Of a DNA stretch of 41,341 nucleotides, positions 31,685-39,149 are shown one piece after another. The notes beneath the pieces are model-generated. The model saw only the letters and a list, made by a program, of their open reading frames with translations, searched no databases and was not told the DNA's origin. This stretch comes from Verrucomicrobiales bacterium (GTDB lineage Bacteria; Verrucomicrobiota; Verrucomicrobiia; Verrucomicrobiales; V1-33): positions 1 to 41,341 of the forward strand of contig JAGNEJ010000038.1 in assembly GCA_018003315.1 (NCBI GenBank). Direction: 5' to 3'. Each line of letters starts with the position of its first letter. The stretch's first letter is position 1. The position numbers and the translations under genes were made by a program.

Positions 31685-31855
31685 GCGGGGCGGTTTGGGG
31701 GCGAAATGCCAGGATCACGGTAATGAAAATTGACGCCGCAGCAAGCCTTGGGAGCCAGGGAGGATGATGCCTGGGGTCTGCGACGGTTGGCGTGGGAGCG
31801 CAACACGGACTTCGCCCAACTCCGTCCGCGGAAGCAACCCCGCGATCCAGCCCAG

Positions 31856-34255
31856 CTATTCAATGGCGACCTCGTAGTCGTGGCCTTCCCATTGATCCGG
31901 CGTCAGCCAACGCAGAGTGAACGCGATGCGCGTCCCCGCAGGCAGCTCCGCCGATGGCAGGTCGGCATAATGAATTCCGAGGGCGCTGTCCTGCGTCTCC
32001 ATTTCGTCGTGCGTGCTCCAGTCGTTCCGGGTCCAGCGAATCACGGCGGGCGCCGGCGCCTCGATGCGCAGTATTTTCCCGGAGGACATGCGGCGAATCC
32101 GCTGGTTGAAACGCCAGGGCGAGTGTGCGGCGGCGCGCTGGTGGAGGACGTAGCGCTCGGCGGGTTGCGGCGGCAGGTCGAAGACGCGTCCGTCACGCAA
32201 GGAGCGGCAGAGCTTGATGTGCTCGGCGTGCGCCCAAACCAGCGGTGTGGCGGAACCCGATGGGCGGCCGAAGAACAGTTCGCGCCCGGGGATGTCCGGC
32301 GCGTCCCAGACTTGTTCGGGAAAGAGGCCGCCGTCGTTGCCGAAGTTTTCCAGGGCGCGCAGGAGGCGCTCCGCCTCGGCTCGCCTCCCGGCGGCTAGCT
32401 CGTAATGCGCGCGTTCGCCGGCTAGCAGCGGCCAGGCGCGGCCGATGCCCGTGCCGTCAAAGGGCGCGCCGTCCTCATGCTCCCCGTAGCCGTCTTCGTT
32501 GTAGCGGCGCCAGGCGAGGCCGGCCGGAGTCTCCACGCGGAGCAGCGCGTCGATGACTTTCACGGTGTTGACGATGCGCGGATCGTCGGCCGCCCGGAGG
32601 CCGAACCGCACCAGGGCCAGCGCATCCGGACTGACGATCTGGCCGGCCCGCCGACAGGCATGATCCGGCGGCCGGTTCTTGATGGGCACGAAGCCCGCCG
32701 CGGGCGAGGCCGCCTCCGCCATCTCCGGCGGCGCGATGCGCACATAGTAGCCTGGCACGCCGCAGCGCCGGGCGAGATCCGTATCCGTCACATAGGTCCA
32801 GCGCTCGACGGAGTCGTTCCACGCGTCGGCGGTTTCGCGCAGATAAGCGGCGGCGCCAGGTTCCCCGTTGGATTCGGCGAGGTCCGCCGCCGCCAGCAAC
32901 GCGGCGATCGTCGCGGCCAGCGTGAATGGCGAATAGCCCGCGTCTTCCTCCCAGCGGTCCTGCCCGGTGACCGGTCCGTTGCGGACGAGAAAAGCAGCGG
33001 CTTTGCGCGCCATGGGCCAGAAGCGACTCCCTCCCGCGGCATCCAGCGCCCCCTCGCGCCGCGCCAGGTCCAGCAGCAGGATGGGCAGGGCCGTTTCGTC
33101 CAGTTGGATTCCGTTCCAGTAGGGCGTCCCGTCCAGCCACATGTTCTGCGCCCAGTGGCCGTCCGCCTCCTGCGTGGCCTGAAAGTAGCAGAGAACGCGG
33201 CGGGCGTCTTCGCGCGCACCGGCGGCCAGCAGCCCTCCGCCGGCTTCCGCGAGGTCGCGCGGCCAGACCAGATGATAACCGCCCAGGTCTTTGTCGCTCT
33301 TCTCGGATCCCCACGGCACCGACAGGCTGGCGATGATGCCGCCGGGAAACTGAATCGCGTCATGGGAGCGCAGGACTGCGGCGCCGATGCGATAGAAATT
33401 GCGTCCTTCCTCGCAGCGCGGTTGGTCCAGCGGCAAGACGGCGTCCTGCCAGCGCCGCCACTGCTCGACGTATTCCGCGCGTGCCGGTTCGAATCCCTGC
33501 TGCAGGCTGGCCAGCGCGTGGTGGCCGGCCTCGGTGGCGTTGGGCCCGAAACCCAAAGCGAGCAGGAACTCGCCGTGGGCGGCCAGCAGATCGACCTGGC
33601 CGGTGAGCGCGACGTTCCCGTCCTCCGCGCGCGCAAAATCCCAGGTCATCCGCTTGTGTTGCGACAAGTCCTGCCAGCCATCCGAAGCGCCGACGAAACC
33701 CGCGGAGCACTTCAGCCACGGGACGGAGCAGGCCAGCGCCAGGGCGTAGCCCGGGCGTTCCGCCATCAGCATCGCCATGCCCTTGAAGCCGCCGACAAAC
33801 GCGGTGTTGCCCCATCCGCGGTTCCCCAGGTGGGGCGCGAGCAGCGCGAACACCTGATAGTCCGCAAGCGTCCCCTGCAGCGGCACGAAACGCGTGCGCT
33901 GGAGCACCACGTCGCGCCGCGGATCGGCCAGGATCTCCTTCTCCAACCGATACCGGCCTTGCCGGCAGGTATTCACCACCCGGTAGGCCGGCACGCCGTC
34001 CTCCGCGCTGGCGATCGCGCTGTGGGCGTGACGCTTCTCCTCCGAGAAGAACTCGCGCCCATCCGTGACGATCAGCCCGAGGTCGCGCGTGCATGCGGTG
34101 TCGATGCGCGGGTAGTAAACCTCGTTGAGAATGCCGTGGCTGATGGTGAACCAGACGCGGCTCGTCGCGGTGAGCGCCGTGCCGACGCCGCTCTTGGCGC
34201 CGGAGGTCCACCGCGGTTCGATTCCCGGATGGCCGAAGGCGGATTCCGTGTTCAT
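31856..34255 (-). CDS. GH15 glucoamylase/glucodextranase-like enzyme
   Basis: A 799-residue glycoside hydrolase of family 15. The N-terminal beta-sandwich (about 1-270) is followed by an (alpha/alpha)6 barrel. Conserved landmarks: VWPRDLAEAG (330-339), a Glu436/Glu437 pair in WEEDAGYSP as the likely general acid, GIGRAWPLL, and FPEQVWD with Glu647 as the likely base. A C-terminal beta domain covers about 690-799. It releases glucose from alpha-glucan ends. The layout resembles bacterial glucodextranase, so alpha-1,6 activity is as possible as alpha-1,4. No signal peptide is seen from the ATG at 34255, so it is probably cytoplasmic. The open frame continues to 34657, without family similarity. 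Confidence 0.9.
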   Translation of the reverse strand: MNTESAFGHPGIEPRWTSGAKSGVGTALTATSRVWFTISHGILNEVYYPRIDTACTRDLGLIVTDGREFFSEEKRHAHSAIASAEDGVPAYRVVNTCRQGRYRLEKEILADPRRDVVLQRTRFVPLQGTLADYQVFALLAPHLGNRGWGNTAFVGGFKGMAMLMAERPGYALALACSVPWLKCSAGFVGASDGWQDLSQHKRMTWDFARAEDGNVALTGQVDLLAAHGEFLLALGFGPNATEAGHHALASLQQGFEPARAEYVEQWRRWQDAVLPLDQPRCEEGRNFYRIGAAVLRSHDAIQFPGGIIASLSVPWGSEKSDKDLGGYHLVWPRDLAEAGGGLLAAGAREDARRVLCYFQATQEADGHWAQNMWLDGTPYWNGIQLDETALPILLLDLARREGALDAAGGSRFWPMARKAAAFLVRNGPVTGQDRWEEDAGYSPFTLAATIAALLAAADLAESNGEPGAAAYLRETADAWNDSVERWTYVTDTDLARRCGVPGYYVRIAPPEMAEAASPAAGFVPIKNRPPDHACRRAGQIVSPDALALVRFGLRAADDPRIVNTVKVIDALLRVETPAGLAWRRYNEDGYGEHEDGAPFDGTGIGRAWPLLAGERAHYELAAGRRAEAERLLRALENFGNDGGLFPEQVWDAPDIPGRELFFGRPSGSATPLVWAHAEHIKLCRSLRDGRVFDLPPQPAERYVLHQRAAAHSPWRFNQRIRRMSSGKILRIEAPAPAVIRWTRNDWSTHDEMETQDSALGIHYADLPSAELPAGTRIAFTLRWLTPDQWEGHDYEVAIE

Positions 34256-34268
34256 GCCAGTGAGTTTA

Positions 34269-34295
34269 GCCGGTTGCATTGTCAGGACAACCGGC
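34269..34295. promoter_or_regulatory. Inverted repeat upstream of the GH15 gene
   Basis: GCCGGTTG (34269-34276) and CAACCGGC (34288-34295) are perfect 8-bp inverted copies, 11 bases apart, starting 14 bases ahead of the GH15 ATG. It could be an operator or a 5' leader hairpin. The divergent acyltransferase start is 121 bases away on the other side. Confidence 0.4.
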
Positions 34296-34415
34296 CACGC
34301 AAATGATGGGGGCAATTTCCCGCATGGTGTCTGGCGGGAGAAATCGCCTTGCCGCCGCCTGGGGGACGTGAAAGTGTCCGCGCCAGTCTCCCGGAGAACG
34401 GGATGTCTGCGACTC

Positions 34416-35537
34416 ATGACTGGTGCCGCCAAGCATAACCCCATCCTGGAATGCCTGCGGGGGCTCGCCGCCCTGGCGGTCTGCCTGCTGCACCTGACCA
34501 TTGTCGGTTTTGGCCCCATCCCCATGCACTGGGCGTTTGTTGGAAACCTGGGCGTGGACCTGTTTTTTGTGCTCAGCGGATTTCTCATCGCACGGTGCGT
34601 GCTGGTGCCGGACCGCTTTCGCCTGGGGGAGTATCTGACACACCGCTCGCGCCGCATTCTGCCTGCCTATTTCGCCTGCCTGGTCATTGTCCTGCTGCTC
34701 GTGGATGCCCGCCAGATGTTCAACCCGGATTTTGGGAAAAACCTCCTGCTGCATGTGACGCTCCTGCACGGCTGGTCGCAGCCGTTTTACCAGAGCATCA
34801 ACGGCCCCTTCTGGACGCTGAGCCATGAATGGTGCTTCTATCTTTTCATGGCACTAATCGCCCCGCTGTTGCGTGGTCGCGCCTTTTGGATCGTGGTGGC
34901 TGCGATGGCCGCGGGTTCCCTGACATTTCGCTCCCTGCTGCAAGCCGGCGTCATTGCCCCGCCGCTCGGGTTCCAGCATCCGCTCTGCTTTCTCGACCGG
35001 TTTGCCTGCGGCATGGCTGCCGCCAGGTGCGCCCTTGGGGCCGCTGCGGACGCGAAACTTCTGCGCTGGGGGCCAGCCTCCGCCTTGCTCTTGGCCGGAG
35101 GGCTGTTGCTGGCATGGGCAGTCTGGCGTTACCTGGCAACTGCGGCGCAAATCCCCGCTGCCAAACTCCAGGAATTGGAGGGGACGCACCAATTTTTCCG
35201 CCTCGTGCAAAAGAGCCGGACTCTCAGCGTTTTCATGCCCCTGGCATTTTCCGCGGGCATGGGAACTCTGCTGGTTGTTTTTTGGCTGAAACCGCGATCC
35301 CTGGCCGCCCTGCTGCGCCGCACGCCGCTGCCGTGGATGGGCAAGGTCAGCTATGCAACCTACCTCTGGCATCTGCCACTCATGCACGGGCTGTCGCGGG
35401 CTTTCAAAACCCATCCCGATTCCTGGCTGGCAAACCCCTGGCTGGCCCTGGGCGGGGTGCTGGCGCTGGTGTACCTGTTCTCCTGGATTTTTTACGAGGG
35501 ATTCGAACGGCCCTATCTAAAACGCCGCCCCTCCTGA
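34416..35537 (+). CDS. Acyltransferase-3 family membrane protein
   Basis: A 373-residue integral membrane protein with about ten hydrophobic helices. The start LECLRGLAALAVCLLHLTIV holds Arg16 and the family's conserved His26. GVDLFFVLSGFLIAR (about 46-60) and SHEWCFYLF are also typical. The family O-acylates sugars of exopolysaccharide, lipopolysaccharide or peptidoglycan, or antibiotics. The substrate cannot be told here; it stands next to a glucan-degrading enzyme but in the opposite direction. The ATG at 34416 is chosen because the earlier open frame lies in the GH15 gene. Confidence 0.88.
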   Translation: MTGAAKHNPILECLRGLAALAVCLLHLTIVGFGPIPMHWAFVGNLGVDLFFVLSGFLIARCVLVPDRFRLGEYLTHRSRRILPAYFACLVIVLLLVDARQMFNPDFGKNLLLHVTLLHGWSQPFYQSINGPFWTLSHEWCFYLFMALIAPLLRGRAFWIVVAAMAAGSLTFRSLLQAGVIAPPLGFQHPLCFLDRFACGMAAARCALGAAADAKLLRWGPASALLLAGGLLLAWAVWRYLATAAQIPAAKLQELEGTHQFFRLVQKSRTLSVFMPLAFSAGMGTLLVVFWLKPRSLAALLRRTPLPWMGKVSYATYLWHLPLMHGLSRAFKTHPDSWLANPWLALGGVLALVYLFSWIFYEGFERPYLKRRPS

Positions 35538-35615
35538 AATGGGAATGGCGGTTGATGATCGTTCCCGCGAAATCGGATTTTCCTTTGCACAGCTGTTCCG
35601 TTAAATCGCCACACC

Positions 35616-38600
35616 ATGCTTCGTCATCCTGCCATTCGCCTTGCTGCCGCTCTTTGCGGTGTTGTTCTCCTGCCCACCGCAGCCCCTGCCCAGCGCGATC
35701 TGAAGGACATTCCCGATCCTTCGCCTGATTTGGAAAAACAGGCATTGCAGCTTGCTCCGAATCTGGAAATCAACCTCTGGGCGAGTGATCCGATGATCGC
35801 CAAGCCCATCCAGATGGCGTGGGATGCAAAAGGGCGGCTCTGGGTGGCCAGCAGCGCGATTTATCCGCACATCAAGCCGGGAGCCAAGCCGGATGACGCC
35901 ATCGTGGTGCTGGAGGATGTGAATGGCGATGGTGCCGCGGACAAACGGACGGTTTTCTGCGAGGGTCTGCTCATTCCCACCGGTGTGTGGCCGGTCATTG
36001 ATGCCGCACTTCCCGCGGGGCATCCCGGACGCTATAACAGCGCCTATGTGGCGAACAGCACGGAAATCCTGCTGCTGCGCGACACGGACGGCGACGGTCG
36101 GGCGGACGACCGGCAGATAGTGATGAGCGGGTTTGGAACCGAAGACACGCACCACATCATTCACAGTTTCAAGGGCGGTCCGGACGGATGTCTTTACTTC
36201 AACCAGTCGGTGTACATTCACAGCCACATCGAGACGCCGTATGGCACCCGCAAACTGCTGGGCAGCGGCATCTGGCAGTTCCAGCCGGAGACCGGCCAAC
36301 TGGAGGTGTTCACGATGGGTCAGGTCAACCCGTGGGGGCACGTTTGGGACCGCTGGGGCCAGAGCTTCACCACGGACGGAGCCTACGGCGAGGGAATCAA
36401 CTACGCCTTCCCCGGGGCGACATTCCTCTGTCTGCCCAATCAGCGTCCGCGCATTCTCAAGGGCCTCAATCCCGGCCAGCCGAAACAATGCGGACTGGAA
36501 ATTGTCAGTGGAAGCCATTTCCCGGACGCGTGGCAGGGCACGCTCATCACCAATGATTTTCGCGGGCACCGGGTGAACCGGTTTGCCGTGAGCGATGATG
36601 GCAGCGGATTCGCCAGCCGGCAGATGGAGGATGTGGTGGCGACGACCCATCAGGCCTTCCGCCCCATCGATGTCCGGATGGGGCCTGACGGAGCGCTTTA
36701 CATTGCCGACTGGTACAACCCGATCATTCAGCACGGGGAGGTGGATTTCCGCGACGAACGCCGCGACCATTCGCACGGCCGCATTTGGCGCATCACCTGC
36801 AAGGGACGGCCGCTGTGCCAGCGCCCTAACTACGAAAATGCCGGCATCGACGCACTGGTGGAACTGCTCAATGCCCGCGAAGACTGGGTGCGGCTGTGGG
36901 CGAAATGGGAACTGCGCACCAGGCAGGGCAGGGAGCAAACGCACGCGGCACTGGCCAAAGCACTGGTCGGCGCGACGGACGATCATTTTCGCCTGGAATT
37001 GCTCTGGGCGATGCAGACGCTGAACGTCCAGGTGGAAGCGACCGCCGCTGCTGCCAGGACACTGGCAAAATCACCGTCCTTCGAAGTGCGCGCTGCCGCC
37101 ACCCGGTATTTGAATTTCCTGATCGACCGGCTCAAACCCACGGGCGATGCCGCATCGATGACACGTCATGCGCCCGGCGAGGTTTCCGATGCACATCCCC
37201 GCGTGAGGCTGGAAACGGTGAATGCCCTGCGCACCGTGGGCACCGCACAAGCCGTGGAACTGGCGATGACCGCTCTGGACAAGCCGGTGGATGCCAATCT
37301 GGATTTTGCCCTCTGGCTTACTGCCTGGGAACTGGCGGACGTCTGGCTGCCGGCGCTGCAGCGGGGCGAAATTTCCTTCGGAGGAAATGTCAGTCATCTC
37401 AGTTTCGCCCTGAAGGCAGCGAACAGGCCCGAAGCCGCCGGGGCGCTGGTGAAACTGGTCAGGGAAAACCGGGTGTCAGGCGAGCGAGCAGGGGAAGTAT
37501 TGAAGCTGATTGCCGAACTGGGAACGGCGGAAGACCTGGCGCTGCTGCTGGAGCTTTCCGCCGACCGGAAGACACTTTCCGAAGCGCAGCGGGCGGCGGT
37601 TTTTGAAGCCCTGACAACTGCTGCCAGGACGCGCAACCTCAAGCCCACCGGAGAGTTGAACCGGGTGGAAACGATTCTGAGCAGCGGTCCGGCAGGATTG
37701 CGGCCCGCAGTGGCCCGGCTGGCGGGGGCATGGAAGCTGGAATCCGCCAGGGCCATGCTGGATCAACTGGCACTGGGCGCAGACACCGGAGCGGAGCTGC
37801 GGCAGGCTGCGTTTGCCGGCCTCGCCAGCCTGGGGGGGAGCGCTGCGGTGCAGTCCCTAACATCCGCTGCGGGGACCGGTCCTGCCGCCAGCCGGGCGCA
37901 GGCAGCGGCTGCGCTCATTGCGCTTGCGCCGGATCAGGCGGCTGGAGTGGCCGTGGAGGTCCTGGCCGCAATGAAGGAGGACGCTGCCGGAGCCGGGGAG
38001 GTGTTTGATGCCCTTCTCAAGCTGAAAAACGGCCCGGCGCTGCTCGCCCGGTCGCTCAAGGGGCGAACGCTTTCCGCGCCAGTGGCCACGCTGGGCCTGC
38101 AAAAGGCCAGTCAGACGGGTGGTGACACCAAAGCCCTGCAGGATGCCCTGAGCGCCGCCGGAGGGCTGCAGCCCATGGTCCAGCAATTGACGCCGGACCA
38201 AATGACCGCCCTCATGAACGAGGTGAAAGCCAGCGGAAATGCCGCACGCGGTGAGGCCGTCTATCGCCGCCAGAACCTGACCTGTCAGGTTTGCCATGCC
38301 ATCGGTGGCGCCGGCGGGAACATCGGCCCGGACTTGGTGAGCATCGGGGCCAGTGCGCCGGTGGACTACATTGTCGAATCCCTGCTGGAACCCGGAAAAA
38401 AAATCAAGGAGGGCTTCGCGACCTCCGTGGTCACTACCAAAACCAACGAGGTGATGACGGGTTTTTTGGCGGCGCAGGATGACCAGAAGATCACGCTCCG
38501 CGACGCTGCCGGGAAAACCTCCGTTCTGGCCCGGGCCGACATTGCCAAACTGGAAAACGCACCGGTTTCGCTGATGCCTCCGGGGCTTGCCGCCAGTCTG

Positions 38601-39125
38601 CGCCGGGATGAATTTGTCGATCTGGTGCGGTTTCTCTCCGAACTTGGGAAGGAAGGGGACTTCAAGACGCGCGGCGAGGGCGTGGTCCGCCGCTGGCGGG
38701 TGCTCCAGTATTCCAAGGCCCTGGACGCGCCGCTGAATCAGGATGGATTCCGCGCCCTGACAAAACCCGATCCCGGCTTCATCTGGACTCCGGCCTACAG
38801 CCTGGTGAATGGAAATCTGCCGTCCGATGCGATTCCGAAACTCACTGTCTTCGTCCACCATCCGGCAGCTGCCCAGGCGGAAGTGGACGTCACCACGGCC
38901 GGGAAACTTGGCCTGCGCTTCCAGGATGCCACCGGAGTGAAAGTCTGGCTGGGGGATCAGGAACTGCCCATTGCCAACAATGAAGCGGTGGGGGAGGTGC
39001 CAGTGGGCCGGATTGGCGTCACAGTCGTTAGTGATCATTCTGTTCGCAAAGCCCCGTGGCTCCGCCTGGAACTCTTCGACGTTCCCGGCAGCGGCATCAA
39101 GGCGCGGCCTGTTGGCGGCCCGTGA
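35616..39125 (+). CDS. PVC dehydrogenase-domain/HEAT/c-type cytochrome protein
   Basis: A 1169-residue exported protein with a signal peptide (1-25, ending APAQ). The N-terminal part to about residue 400 is the 'putative membrane-bound dehydrogenase' domain, a beta-propeller of the sugar/sorbosone dehydrogenase type, with GRLWVASSAIYPH, EDVNGDGAADKRTVF, DTDGDGRADDR, and MGPDGALYIADWYNPIIQHG. A long alpha-helical, HEAT-like region covers about 410-860. A heme-binding domain follows, with CQVCH at 890-894 (one covalent c-type heme) and an expected distal ligand region DLVSIGASAP. The C-terminus (about 1040-1169) is beta-rich. These proteins are numerous in Planctomycetes and Verrucomicrobia; substrates, probably sugars, are mostly unknown. 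It converges with the next gene, 24 bases away. Confidence 0.9.
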   Translation: MLRHPAIRLAAALCGVVLLPTAAPAQRDLKDIPDPSPDLEKQALQLAPNLEINLWASDPMIAKPIQMAWDAKGRLWVASSAIYPHIKPGAKPDDAIVVLEDVNGDGAADKRTVFCEGLLIPTGVWPVIDAALPAGHPGRYNSAYVANSTEILLLRDTDGDGRADDRQIVMSGFGTEDTHHIIHSFKGGPDGCLYFNQSVYIHSHIETPYGTRKLLGSGIWQFQPETGQLEVFTMGQVNPWGHVWDRWGQSFTTDGAYGEGINYAFPGATFLCLPNQRPRILKGLNPGQPKQCGLEIVSGSHFPDAWQGTLITNDFRGHRVNRFAVSDDGSGFASRQMEDVVATTHQAFRPIDVRMGPDGALYIADWYNPIIQHGEVDFRDERRDHSHGRIWRITCKGRPLCQRPNYENAGIDALVELLNAREDWVRLWAKWELRTRQGREQTHAALAKALVGATDDHFRLELLWAMQTLNVQVEATAAAARTLAKSPSFEVRAAATRYLNFLIDRLKPTGDAASMTRHAPGEVSDAHPRVRLETVNALRTVGTAQAVELAMTALDKPVDANLDFALWLTAWELADVWLPALQRGEISFGGNVSHLSFALKAANRPEAAGALVKLVRENRVSGERAGEVLKLIAELGTAEDLALLLELSADRKTLSEAQRAAVFEALTTAARTRNLKPTGELNRVETILSSGPAGLRPAVARLAGAWKLESARAMLDQLALGADTGAELRQAAFAGLASLGGSAAVQSLTSAAGTGPAASRAQAAAALIALAPDQAAGVAVEVLAAMKEDAAGAGEVFDALLKLKNGPALLARSLKGRTLSAPVATLGLQKASQTGGDTKALQDALSAAGGLQPMVQQLTPDQMTALMNEVKASGNAARGEAVYRRQNLTCQVCHAIGGAGGNIGPDLVSIGASAPVDYIVESLLEPGKKIKEGFATSVVTTKTNEVMTGFLAAQDDQKITLRDAAGKTSVLARADIAKLENAPVSLMPPGLAASLRRDEFVDLVRFLSELGKEGDFKTRGEGVVRRWRVLQYSKALDAPLNQDGFRALTKPDPGFIWTPAYSLVNGNLPSDAIPKLTVFVHHPAAAQAEVDVTTAGKLGLRFQDATGVKVWLGDQELPIANNEAVGEVPVGRIGVTVVSDHSVRKAPWLRLELFDVPGSGIKARPVGGP

Positions 39126-39149
39126 CCGAATCGCGCTGGACCCTGCTGG

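Noticed and set aside
30164-31723. 519-codon plus-strand open frame opposite hsdM
   Set aside because: Antisense shadow of a well-supported methyltransferase gene; no domain features.
32477-34306. 609-codon plus-strand open frame opposite the GH15 gene
   Set aside because: Antisense shadow; the minus strand carries clear GH15 catalytic motifs.
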